NCBI GenBank assembly: GCA_035948135.1
Contig: DASZJL010000051.1
Coordinates: 27,392-91,391 of the forward strand
Reading direction: 5' to 3'
DNA: 64,000 nucleotides
From: CADDZP01 sp035948135
GTDB taxonomy: Bacteria > Actinomycetota > Acidimicrobiia > Acidimicrobiales > AC-14
Shown: one piece after another, positions 22,794-30,222 of the stretch
Layout: every line of letters begins with the position of its first letter
Numbering within the stretch: the first letter of the stretch is position 1
Made by a program: the position numbers and the translations under genes
The notes under the pieces: generated by a model
Database searches by the model: none
What the model was told of the DNA's origin: nothing
What the model saw: only the letters and a program-made list of their open reading frames with translations

Positions 22794-23663
22794 GTGGCCG
22801 GCATCATCCTCGTCAACGCCGCCGCCGGCCCCGACGACCTGTCACCCGATGACCTGCGACGCCGCTTCAGCGGTCACGAGGTTGTCGAGTGTGAGCCCGA
22901 CGAGGTTGGTAAGCGGACGGCTGATGCCGTGCGGCGCGGCGTCGACTTCGTGGGTGTCGCCGGTGGCGACGGAACGATCCGATGCGCGGCCCAGGAGCTG
23001 GTCGGTTCGGATGTGCCGTTGCTTCCCATCCCCGCGGGCACCAGGAACCACTTCGCCAAGGACGTGGGCATTCCCGAGGTCGACGATGCCGTCGACGCCG
23101 CCAAGGGCCATGTGCTGCGCGTCGACGTCGGCGAGGTCAACGGCTATCGCTTCCTGAACAACTCGAGCATCGGCCTGTATCCGCGCATCGTGGTCAGGCG
23201 CGAGGCGCATGAGCGCCGGCTACCCAAAGGCCTCGCCAATCTGGTGGCCGTATGGGAGCAGGTGCGCCGACGCGGCCAGCGGTTCGGGGTTGACGTGGAC
23301 GGGGAGCGCCACCGGGCGTGGATGGTCTTCGTCGGCAACGGGCGCTATGGCGAAGGCATGATCGACCTGGCTGACCGCGAGTCGCTCACCGGACACGAGC
23401 TCGACGTGCGCGTCGCTCTCGGTGACAAGCCCGCAGCTCGAGTGCGGCTGCTGCTCGCCCTGCTCGTGGGGCGCCTTTCGCGGTCGAAGCTCCTCGTCGA
23501 GATGACGACGCCCGACGTGTGCATCGACGTCGAGGGCAGAGACGAGATCGAGGTGGCGCTCGACGGTGAAGTGGAGCGCCTGGAGACCCCGCTTCGCTAC
23601 CGGTCGCTCGAGGGGGCGCTCTCGGTGCTCGTGCCCGTCGGCTTGAAAACGGTCGAGCGGTAG
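22794..23663 (+). CDS. Diacylglycerol kinase family lipid kinase
   Basis: 289 residues. GVAGGDGTIRCAAQEL holds the GGDGT nucleotide-binding motif of the DAGK catalytic domain, and PLLPIPAGTRNHFAKDVG is the second conserved segment (in most members GTxNDFA; here GTRNHFA). FLNNSSIGLYPRIV matches the domain interface. Members phosphorylate diacylglycerol, sphingoid bases or polyprenols; the lipid is not predictable. GTG 22794 fits the leaderless element; the upstream start at 22725 lies within the neighbouring gene. The 3' end overlaps orn by 67 bases tail to tail. Confidence 0.85.
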   Translation: MAGIILVNAAAGPDDLSPDDLRRRFSGHEVVECEPDEVGKRTADAVRRGVDFVGVAGGDGTIRCAAQELVGSDVPLLPIPAGTRNHFAKDVGIPEVDDAVDAAKGHVLRVDVGEVNGYRFLNNSSIGLYPRIVVRREAHERRLPKGLANLVAVWEQVRRRGQRFGVDVDGERHRAWMVFVGNGRYGEGMIDLADRESLTGHELDVRVALGDKPAARVRLLLALLVGRLSRSKLLVEMTTPDVCIDVEGRDEIEVALDGEVERLETPLRYRSLEGALSVLVPVGLKTVER

Positions 23664-24169
23664 TACCGAAGCTCTTCGACGCTCTCCCGAATGTCGTCGA
23701 GGGCCCGGTGGCCGCCGGCCTTGTCGGGGGCGTCGGCCAGCACCTCGGGGTACCAGCGCCGGCACAGCTCCTTGATGGTCGACACGTCGACCGAGCGGTA
23801 GTGGAGGTACTGCTCGATCTCCGGGAGTTGCGTGGCCAGGAACCGGCGGTCCATGCCGATGGAGTTGCCGGCGAGGGGGACCGTGCGCGGCTCGGGAACA
23901 TGTTGCTTGATGAACTCGAGGGTGGCGGTCCCCGCCTGCTCGAGCGACAGCGTTGAGCTCTCGATGGCGGCGAGGAGCCCGCTCTTGGTGTGCATCTTGC
24001 GGACGACGTCGTCCATCTGGGCCAGCGCCTCGGGCGGCTGGTGGACGACCAGGTCGGGTCCCTCGGCGGTGACGTTGAGGTCGTCGTCGGTGACGAGGGT
24101 GGCGATTTCCACGATGGTGTGACGGCTCGGATCGAGCCCCGTCATCTCCAGGTCCATCCAGACGAGCAT
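23597..24169 (-). CDS. orn: Oligoribonuclease
   Basis: 190 residues, DEDDh exonuclease. MLVWMDLEMTGLD gives the first acidic pair, NSIGMDRRFL the third, VDVSTIKELCRRW the characteristic oligoribonuclease helix and GGHRALDDIRESVEEL the final His and Asp. It degrades dinucleotides left by other RNases, including pGpG from c-di-GMP turnover, which links it to the GGDEF-EAL protein elsewhere in the window. It is divergent from dut, with 28 bases and a shared -10 element between them. The C-terminus overlaps the lipid kinase gene. Confidence 0.93.
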   Translation of the reverse strand: MLVWMDLEMTGLDPSRHTIVEIATLVTDDDLNVTAEGPDLVVHQPPEALAQMDDVVRKMHTKSGLLAAIESSTLSLEQAGTATLEFIKQHVPEPRTVPLAGNSIGMDRRFLATQLPEIEQYLHYRSVDVSTIKELCRRWYPEVLADAPDKAGGHRALDDIRESVEELRYYRSTVFKPTGTSTESAPSSDR

Positions 24170-24178
24170 CGGCGGGCG

Positions 24179-24188
24179 AGCCTACGCT
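24179..24188. promoter_or_regulatory. Shared bidirectional -10 element (A-GCC-TA-CGC-T)
   Basis: The plus strand TACGCT ends 9 bases before the dut ATG, and the minus strand TAGGCT ends 9 bases before the orn ATG. The arrangement 9 + 10 + 9 is perfectly symmetric. Confidence 0.7.
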
Positions 24189-24197
24189 CCGGCCCTC

Positions 24198-24638
24198 ATG
24201 GCCCTGGCCGTTCCCGTCGTCCGCCTCGATCCCGAGCTTCCACTGCCGTCCTACGCCAGGCTGGGCGACGCCGGCGCCGACTTGGTCGCCCGGGCCGACC
24301 ACGTGCTCGCGGCGGCGGGGGGCAGGGCGCTGATCCCCACGGGGATCGCCATCGCCTTGCCCGACGGCTACGCCGGGTTCGTGCTCCCGCGCAGCGGCCT
24401 GGCCCTGCGCCACGGTGTCACGTGTCTGAACACCCCCGGCCTGATCGACGCCGGCTACCGCGACGAACTCAAGGTGTTGCTCGTCAACACCGACCCCCGC
24501 GACGAATACACCGTCGAGCGCGGCGACCGCATCGCCCAGCTCGTCATCCAGCGCGTCGAGGAGGCCCAGTTCGAGGTCGCCGACGAGCTTCCGCCGTCCG
24601 AGCGCGGCCTCGGCGGCTTCGGCCACAGCGGCCGCTGA
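24198..24638 (+). CDS. dut: dUTP diphosphatase
   Basis: 146 residues, trimeric dUTPase. The five motifs are present: GDAGADLVA, VLPRSGLALRHGV, NTPGLIDAGYRDEL, GDRIAQLVI and the C-terminal lid RGLGGFGHSGR. It hydrolyses dUTP to dUMP and keeps uracil out of DNA. The ATG is leaderless, sharing its promoter element with orn. The gene runs toward DUF429, and a palindrome fills the 51-base convergent gap. Confidence 0.95.
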   Translation: MALAVPVVRLDPELPLPSYARLGDAGADLVARADHVLAAAGGRALIPTGIAIALPDGYAGFVLPRSGLALRHGVTCLNTPGLIDAGYRDELKVLLVNTDPRDEYTVERGDRIAQLVIQRVEEAQFEVADELPPSERGLGGFGHSGR

Positions 24639-24641
24639 CCT

Positions 24642-24688
24642 CTTTTTGGACGTTTGCCGGCCCTATAGGCGAGTAAATCTCCAAAAAG
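24642..24688. repeat. Palindromic element at a convergent gene junction (copy 1)
   Basis: ctttttgga (24642-24650) is matched exactly by tccaaaaag (24680-24688). The 5' half continues cgttt-gccgg and a central ctatag. The same order (cttt-tggacgttt, then ctatag, then the complementary arm) recurs at 55740-55788, in another convergent gap of nearly the same length. A transcription terminator for both genes is likely, although no U-run follows the stem. Confidence 0.65.
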
Positions 24689-24689
24689 C

Positions 24690-25301
24690 TCACGGGGCGG
24701 GAAGCCAGATGCCGCTCTCGTCGTGACCGCACGTGGCGACGCGCGCCGTGCCCCGCGAGCGATCGCGGGCGACCAGGGCGACGAGCGCGGCGTCGAGGAA
24801 GTCGTGGGACTTCTCCAATCCGTTGACGTCCACGCCGGCGGACCGCAGGAGCTCAGCGCGCACCGCTCGCCCCTCGGACGTGGTCTTCTTCGGCAGCCGC
24901 GCGCCCGCCAGCAGGCGGAAGCCGCCGTAGGGGTAGGCCTCGACAGGGTCGTGGCCCGCGGTCCGCAGCGCGCTGAACAGGGCGATGCCCGTCGCCATCC
25001 ACGTCCCCGGCGCCGGCTCCGGCGGCGTCGACCACGGCACCCAGATCCCGTACTCGCGGCCCAGGGCGATCTCGCCGCACCGACCGTGACGGAACTTGCG
25101 GGCGACGGTCTCGTCGCCGGCGTGGGGGGCCGTGCTCCAGGCGCCGGGGGAGTCGACGGCGACGCCCTGCACCTCTCCGAGCAGGCGCTGAACGGCAGCG
25201 GGCTCGCGTCCGTCGACGACCTCGGCCCGCACCACCCGGCCCCGTCCGTCGATGACAACCGTGTGAACACGCCGGGCTCCGACATCGACACCGGCCCACA
25301 C
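24690..25301 (-). CDS. DUF429 family protein
   Basis: 203 residues. WAGVDVGARRVHTVVID is an RNase H-fold first strand (Asp in VDVG), GVAVDSPGAWS the second acidic strand, and KSHDFLDAALVALVARD the C-terminal helix with acidic residues, all typical of DUF429. This fold suggests a nuclease or phosphotransfer activity, but none is established here. GTG 25301 is favoured because TACTCT ends 7 bases upstream on the coding strand; ATG 25322 would overlap the start of the divergent WS/DGAT gene. Confidence 0.75.
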   Translation of the reverse strand: MWAGVDVGARRVHTVVIDGRGRVVRAEVVDGREPAAVQRLLGEVQGVAVDSPGAWSTAPHAGDETVARKFRHGRCGEIALGREYGIWVPWSTPPEPAPGTWMATGIALFSALRTAGHDPVEAYPYGGFRLLAGARLPKKTTSEGRAVRAELLRSAGVDVNGLEKSHDFLDAALVALVARDRSRGTARVATCGHDESGIWLPAP

Positions 25302-25308
25302 GCGCGCA

Positions 25309-25314
25309 AGAGTA
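25309..25314 (-). promoter_or_regulatory. -10 hexamer TACTCT (minus strand) of the DUF429 gene
   Basis: TACTCT on the minus strand ends 7 bases before GTG 25301. The matching plus-strand half (TACGGG) is too weak and too close to the WS/DGAT ATG to serve it. Confidence 0.45.
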
Positions 25315-25320
25315 CGGGGC

Positions 25321-26736
25321 ATGCAACGGCTCACAGGACTCGACGCCACCTTCCTCTACATGGAGACGCCCTCGATCCACATGCACGTGGCGTCGACCGG
25401 AGTCTTCGACCCGTCCACGGTTCCGGGCGGCTATTCCTTCGAGAAGGTGGTCGAGCTCGTCGAGAGCCGCCTCCACCTTCTTCCGCCCTTCCGGCGCCGG
25501 CTCAAGGAGGTGCCCTTCCAGCTCCACCACCCCTTGTGGATCGAGGATCCCGACTTCGACATCGAGAACCACGTGCACCGGGCGGCGCTGCCGGCGCCCG
25601 GCGGTGCCCACGAGCTGGCCGACTTCGCGGCCGACGTCTTCAGCCGCCCGCTGGACCGCAGCAAGCCGCTGTGGGAGATGTACGTCGTCGAGGGTCTCGA
25701 GCACGGGCACATCGCCGCCATCACCAAGACCCACCACTCCGCCATCGACGGTGTGTCGGGCGCCGAGCTGACCGTCAACCTCCTCGACCTCCAGCCCGAG
25801 CCCACTGCGGTTCCGCCGCCGGAGACGCCGTGGGAGCCCGACCGCATCCCCTCCGACGCCGAGCTCGTGGGCTACGCCGTCAGCTCGTTGGCCCGCCAGC
25901 CCTTCCGCGCTGCCAAAGCCGTGCAACGCACGACTCTGGCAGCCGTCAACGTGCGGCGGCGCAACCGGTTGCCCGACACCGTGCCGCCGCCGGCGCCGTT
26001 CAGTGCCCCGCCCACGCCCTTCAACGTCTCGATCGACGGGCGCCGCCGCTTCGCCTTCACCGAGGTCCCCCTCGACGAGGTGAAGATGGTGAAGAACGCC
26101 CTCGGCGGCACGGTCAACGATGTGGTCCTCGCCGTGTGCGCGGGCGCGCTGCGGTCCTACCTGTTGGGCAAGGGCGTGCTGCCCGAGAAGGGCCTCGTCG
26201 CCATGGTGCCCATCTCCGTGCGCACCGACGACCAGAAGGGCGCCATGGGCAACCGGGTGTCGTCGATGCTCACCGGCCTGGCCACCGACATCGAGGATCC
26301 GGTCGAGCGCCTCCACCTGATCTCGGCTGGCACCCGGCAGGCCAAGGAACAGGACAAGGCCATCGGCGCGGACACCCTCATGGACTGGACCGAGTTCGCG
26401 GCGCCCGCGCTGGCGGCGCGTGCCGCCCGGCTCTACAGCAACATGAAGGTCGCCGACCGGGTCCGACGGCCGCTCTTCAACGTCACCATCTCCAACGTCC
26501 CCGGCCCGCCGTTCCCCCTCTACTGCGCGGGCTCGCGGATGGTGGCCCTCTACCCGATGGGCCCCATCGCCGACGGGGCCGCACTCAACATGACGGTGAT
26601 GAGCTATTTGAGCTCGATGTACTTCGGTCTGGTCGCCGGCCGGGACGCCGTCCCGGACGTCTGGGACCTCGCCCACGGCATCAACCAGAGCGTCGACGAG
26701 CTCAAGAAGGCAGCCGACGCCGTGGGGCGCCCCTGA
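25321..26736 (+). CDS. Wax ester synthase / diacylglycerol acyltransferase (WS/DGAT), paralog 1
   Basis: 471 residues. KTHHSAIDGVSG contains the HHxxxDG catalytic motif (around residues 139-145), in which the second His is the general base. The start, MQRLTGLDATFLYMETPSIHMHV, is shortened here to its hallmark: RLTGLDATFL. NVTISNVPGPPFPLYCAG is the conserved C-terminal NVPGP segment. These enzymes esterify acyl-CoA to diacylglycerol or long-chain alcohol to make storage lipid. It is one of three paralogs in the window. Its ATG shares bases with a possible start of the divergent DUF429 gene. tRNA-Gly lies 16 bases downstream. Confidence 0.92.
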   Translation: MQRLTGLDATFLYMETPSIHMHVASTGVFDPSTVPGGYSFEKVVELVESRLHLLPPFRRRLKEVPFQLHHPLWIEDPDFDIENHVHRAALPAPGGAHELADFAADVFSRPLDRSKPLWEMYVVEGLEHGHIAAITKTHHSAIDGVSGAELTVNLLDLQPEPTAVPPPETPWEPDRIPSDAELVGYAVSSLARQPFRAAKAVQRTTLAAVNVRRRNRLPDTVPPPAPFSAPPTPFNVSIDGRRRFAFTEVPLDEVKMVKNALGGTVNDVVLAVCAGALRSYLLGKGVLPEKGLVAMVPISVRTDDQKGAMGNRVSSMLTGLATDIEDPVERLHLISAGTRQAKEQDKAIGADTLMDWTEFAAPALAARAARLYSNMKVADRVRRPLFNVTISNVPGPPFPLYCAGSRMVALYPMGPIADGAALNMTVMSYLSSMYFGLVAGRDAVPDVWDLAHGINQSVDELKKAADAVGRP

Positions 26737-26752
26737 TAGAGTCGTACGCCTC

Positions 26753-26828
26753 GCGGACGTGGCTCAGTTGGTAGAGCACAACCTTGCCAAGGTTGGGGTC
26801 GCGGGTTCGAATCCCGTCGTCCGCTCCA
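26753..26828 (+). tRNA. tRNA-Gly(GCC), CCA encoded
   Basis: A complete 76-base cloverleaf. The acceptor arms gcggacg and cgtccgc pair fully, the D arm is gctcagttggtagagc, the anticodon stem-loop caacc-ttgccaa-ggttg has anticodon GCC at 26786-26788 (position 34-36), and the T arm gcgggttcgaatcccgt carries the TTCGAAT loop. A T discriminator is followed by an encoded CCA. Confidence 0.97.
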
Positions 26829-26830
26829 CG

Positions 26831-26836
26831 TAATGT
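26831..26836 (+). promoter_or_regulatory. -10 hexamer TAATGT of the methyltransferase gene
   Basis: TAATGT ends 7 bases before ATG 26844, only 2 bases after the tRNA 3' end. Confidence 0.5.
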
Positions 26837-26843
26837 CCGGCCC

Positions 26844-27572
26844 ATGTCCGACCCGCGTTCGCGGCGAGGGGCGCGGATCGCCGGGCGTGCCCACAAGGCT
26901 CTGGCGAGGGTCAAAGCACAGCCGCACGCTGGGCCGGCGAACGGAGCTTTTCGTTATGCCGTGGGCGGACTGTGGGACGAGATGGGCGCCGCTCAGTTCG
27001 ACTATCTCGTCGCGCAGGGATTGAGGCCCGAGCACCGGCTACTCGACATCGGATGTGGCACCCTCCGCGGCGGCGTCAGGTTCATCCCCTTCCTCGATCC
27101 TGGCAACTACTTCGGCATCGATATCAGCCAAGAGATGCTGGACGCCGGCGAGCAGGAGCTGGCCTTGGCCGGGATCTCGAATCGTCGCCACACATTGCGT
27201 CAAACGAGCGAGTTCGAGATGAGGTTCGAGGACACGCAGTTCGACTATGCGCTCGCCCAATCGGTCTTCACTCATATCGACCTGAACCAGATCCTTCGCT
27301 GCCTGCTGAACGTTCAGCAGGTGCTGGCGCCCGCGGGCCGGTTTTATGCCACGTTCCTCGAAAACCCCGCGGGCAAGAACAGCCTGGATCCCGTCTGCCA
27401 TCCACAGCCAGGTGTCGCCGACACCGTCACATTCCTCGATCGAGATCCCTTCCACTACAGCCTGGACGCGTTCGAGTGGGCATGCACGGGGACCGAGCTC
27501 ACGGTGGACTACATCGGCGACTGGGGCAGCCCTCGAGGTCAGAAGATGCTCCTGTTCCGCAAGGCAGGTTGA
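26844..27572 (+). CDS. Class I SAM-dependent methyltransferase
   Basis: 242 residues. HRLLDIGCGTLRGGVRFIPFL is motif I, summarised by LDIGCG; GNYFGIDISQEMLD is motif II with the acidic residue that holds the SAM ribose; FDYALAQSVFTHID is motif IV. The N-terminal 40 residues are basic. The methyl acceptor is unknown. It lies directly after tRNA-Gly and is slightly less GC-rich than its neighbours, so acquisition beside the tRNA is conceivable, but I see no att repeat or integrase. Confidence 0.85.
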   Translation: MSDPRSRRGARIAGRAHKALARVKAQPHAGPANGAFRYAVGGLWDEMGAAQFDYLVAQGLRPEHRLLDIGCGTLRGGVRFIPFLDPGNYFGIDISQEMLDAGEQELALAGISNRRHTLRQTSEFEMRFEDTQFDYALAQSVFTHIDLNQILRCLLNVQQVLAPAGRFYATFLENPAGKNSLDPVCHPQPGVADTVTFLDRDPFHYSLDAFEWACTGTELTVDYIGDWGSPRGQKMLLFRKAG

Positions 27573-27593
27573 GAGCCGGGCGAAGCTCCAGCG

Positions 27594-28556
27594 TCAGCCG
27601 CGGTACACATGGGGCATCAGGGCGTTGGGCGGGATGACGCCGAGCTTGCCGGCCCGGTAGTCGTCCACCGCCTGCTGCAACTCCTCACGGGTGTTCATCA
27701 CGAACGGCCCGTAGTGAGCGACGGGCTCACGGATCGGACGTCCGCCGAGGACGATCACCTCGAGCGGCTCCTGGCCGTCACGGGCACGCAACGTCAGGCG
27801 GTCACCCTGTCCGAACACCGCGAGCTGGCCGCCCTCGATGGCGCGACCTTCGCTGCCCACACTGCCCTGACCCGACAGCACGTAGGCCAAGGCGTTGAAG
27901 TCGGCGCGCCACGGCAGTGACAGCTGGGCACCGGGGGCGATGGTGGTGTGAACGAACGCGATCGGTGTGTGCGTGTCGCCCGGACCCTTGTGCCCGGCGA
28001 CGTCGCCGGCGACGACGCGCACGAGGGCGCCGCCGTCAGGCGACGAGAGCAGCGCGACCTGCTCGCCCTCGAGGCTCTGGTACCGCGGCGACGTCATCTT
28101 GTCCTTGGCGGGGAGGTTCACCCACAGCTGCAACCCATGGAAGAGGCCACCGCTGACGACAAGTGCCTCGGGCGGCGTCTCGATGTGCAGGATGCCGCCG
28201 CCGGCGGTCATCCACTGGGTGGCGCCATCGGTGATCACGCCGCCGCCGCCGTGGGAGTCCTGATGCTGGAACGTGCCGTCGAGCATGTAGGTCACGGTCT
28301 CGAAGCCGCGGTGCGGGTGCCAGTTGGTGCCCCGCGGCTCGCCCGGCCCGTAGTCGACCGACCCCATCTGATCCATGTGGATGAACGGGTCGAGCTCCTC
28401 GGTGGGTACGCCGGCAAAGGCGCGGCGCACCGGGAAACCTTCGCCTTCGAAGGCGCTGGGCGCGGTCGTGACGCGCTTCACCGGCCGCTCGGTCTCGTCG
28501 GGGGAGGCCTCGGGCAGCCTGGGCAGGCTCAGGGTGTCAGCGGTGACGGCGGGCAT
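27594..28556 (-). CDS. Pirin family protein
   Basis: 320 residues, bicupin. IHMDQMGSVDYGPGEP and NWHPHRGFETVTYMLDG supply three histidines of the N-terminal metal site, and GGILHIETPPEA the glutamate. The second cupin (LPWRADFNALAYVLSGQG) lacks metal ligands, as in other pirins. Bacterial pirins are iron-binding redox sensors or quercetinases. It is transcribed away from the PAS protein gene. The 150-base gap between them contains gttgta and tacaac half-sites 18 bases apart. Confidence 0.9.
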   Translation of the reverse strand: MPAVTADTLSLPRLPEASPDETERPVKRVTTAPSAFEGEGFPVRRAFAGVPTEELDPFIHMDQMGSVDYGPGEPRGTNWHPHRGFETVTYMLDGTFQHQDSHGGGGVITDGATQWMTAGGGILHIETPPEALVVSGGLFHGLQLWVNLPAKDKMTSPRYQSLEGEQVALLSSPDGGALVRVVAGDVAGHKGPGDTHTPIAFVHTTIAPGAQLSLPWRADFNALAYVLSGQGSVGSEGRAIEGGQLAVFGQGDRLTLRARDGQEPLEVIVLGGRPIREPVAHYGPFVMNTREELQQAVDDYRAGKLGVIPPNALMPHVYRG

Positions 28557-28714
28557 GGCACGCTCCAGATAGTTGTAGAATCAAGGATCCCTCCGTACAA
28601 CAGGCTGAGGGCCGTCTCTGTTCCACGGTAGGACGAGCACCGCCACCGGCGACGCCCTAGATTTGCGGCGTCGTCCAGCACTCCCGCACCGCGGCCTTCG
28701 ACGCCGAGGCCTTC

Positions 28715-29689
28715 TTGGCCTCCGTCCTCGAGTCGTCTGACGACGCCATCTTCGGCATCGACGCCGCGGGCGCGCTGACCCTTTGGAACCGCGGCGCCAC
28801 CGACCTCTACGGCTACGACGAGGCTGACGTCGTCGGCAAGCCGGCCGGCTTGCTGTTCGCCGACCATCGCCGGACCGAGGGCGAGGGGCTCGTCGAGCGC
28901 GCCCTGCACGGCGAGCAGGTTGAACGGGCCGATACCGACGCTCGGCGCAGAGACGGGTTGGTGATCCCGGTGTCGATGACCCTCACGCCGCTGCCCGCCG
29001 GCCAAGAATCGCCCGCGGGGGTCGTCGCCGTTGTTCGAGACGTCAGCGAGCAGAAGCTGGCGGCGGCAACTCTGGCGGAGAGCGAGGAGCGCCTTCGGGA
29101 GAGCGAGATCCTCGCCCATACAGGTGCATGGCTGTGGGACGGGAACGACCTCGTGCAGTGGTCCGACGGCATGTATCGCATCCACGGGATCGATCCGCAC
29201 GACTTCGACGGCACGCTCGATGCCCACTTCGCGCCGGTCCACCCTGACGACCGCGCGGCCGCACGGCCGCTCGTGCTCGAGGCGTTCACGCTCGGGGGGT
29301 CCTTCGAGACCGAGTACCGCGTCCAGCTGCCCGACGGCCGCACGGCCTGGGTCTATGTCCGGGGTCAGCCCATCGTCGACGCGGCTGGCCGTCCGCAAGG
29401 GATGACCGGGATCTACCAGGACGTGTCTGAGCGCCGCCGGGCCGAGCAGGATCGGCGCCTGCTCAGCGAGGCGCAGCTGCGCCAGGTGCAGGCCCGCGAG
29501 ATCAACGACGAGATCGTGCAACGCCTGGTCGTCGCCCAGCTGGCGTTCGAACTGGGTCAACAGGACCGGGCCATGGACGCCCTCCAGAGCACGTTGGCGA
29601 CGGCACGCAGGCTGGTCACCGGCTTGCTCGGGAGCGGCCCCGTCGAGGCTGGGAGCCTGCGCCGGTCGGCCCGGGCAGAGTCGGGCTGA
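28715..29689 (+). CDS. Two-PAS sensor protein with a histidine-kinase-like helix but no ATPase domain
   Basis: 324 residues from TTG 28715. PAS 1 runs from VLESSDDAIFGIDAAG to GVVAVVRDVSEQK; PAS 2 from SEILAHTGAWLWDGND to GIYQDVSERRRAEQ. Then QAREINDEIVQRLVVAQLAFE resembles the HisKA_3 dimerisation helix, with Asn where His is usual (EIHDE is the norm, here EINDE). The protein ends about 60 residues later without an HATPase domain. It may be a relic or a sensor that acts on a partner. The frame is open upstream to 28661 with coding-like sequence, so the real start may lie earlier. Confidence 0.7.
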   Translation: MASVLESSDDAIFGIDAAGALTLWNRGATDLYGYDEADVVGKPAGLLFADHRRTEGEGLVERALHGEQVERADTDARRRDGLVIPVSMTLTPLPAGQESPAGVVAVVRDVSEQKLAAATLAESEERLRESEILAHTGAWLWDGNDLVQWSDGMYRIHGIDPHDFDGTLDAHFAPVHPDDRAAARPLVLEAFTLGGSFETEYRVQLPDGRTAWVYVRGQPIVDAAGRPQGMTGIYQDVSERRRAEQDRRLLSEAQLRQVQAREINDEIVQRLVVAQLAFELGQQDRAMDALQSTLATARRLVTGLLGSGPVEAGSLRRSARAESG

Positions 29690-30186
29690 GCACCTACCGG
29701 GTCGTCGCCGCGGCCTCCAACGTCGAGATCCACGCCCGATCGAGCCTGCACGCCATCGACGGACGGGCGACGGACGTGCGAGGCACGATCGACGCGGAGA
29801 TCGTCGACGGCCGCGTGGCTCGGCTCAGCGGTGGCCACATCGAAGTGCCTGTGGCCACGTTGAAGTCGGGCAACGCCCTGGAGGACGCGGAGCTCCAGCG
29901 GCGGATCGACGCCCGGCGGTACCCCACGATCGCGGGCGAGGTGCGGCGCGCCGACGCCGTTGACGACGAAGGCCGTTTCCGGGTCGAGGGCGAGATCATC
30001 TTTCACGGCGTGACCCAGACGGTCATCGGCGACGTGCAGGCCTCGGCGGACGGCATGCGAATCGTCGTGGACGGCGAGCACGTTTTCGACGTGCGCGAGT
30101 TCGGCATCAAGCCGCCGCGGATTCTGATGTTGCGGGTGGAACCCGACGTGCGGGTGAGCATCAAGCTGGTCGCCGAGCCCGCCTGA
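29686..30186 (+). CDS. YceI family protein, probable CTG start
   Basis: About 166 residues. YceI proteins form a small lipocalin-like barrel that binds polyprenoid or similar lipids. The N-terminal strand STYRVVAAASNVEIHARSS and the core LRVEPD, PTIAGEV and IFHGVTQTVIGDV fit the family. The first ATG/GTG/TTG in frame is GTG 29776, which would remove this N-terminal strand. CTG at 29686 overlaps the stop of the PAS gene as CTGA, the same geometry as the ATGA/GTGA/TTGA overlaps elsewhere here, and gives the expected S-T-Y-R start. No signal peptide. Confidence 0.75.
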   Translation: MSTYRVVAAASNVEIHARSSLHAIDGRATDVRGTIDAEIVDGRVARLSGGHIEVPVATLKSGNALEDAELQRRIDARRYPTIAGEVRRADAVDDEGRFRVEGEIIFHGVTQTVIGDVQASADGMRIVVDGEHVFDVREFGIKPPRILMLRVEPDVRVSIKLVAEPA

Positions 30187-30222
30187 CAGTTTCGCGGTGA
30201 GCCGGCTCCCGCAGCTGAACCG

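Noticed and set aside
26753..27572. Possible genomic island at tRNA-Gly, since a less GC-rich methyltransferase follows directly.
   Set aside because: There is no integrase, no repeat of the tRNA 3' end downstream, and the next gene (pirin) is ordinary. The composition shift is mild.
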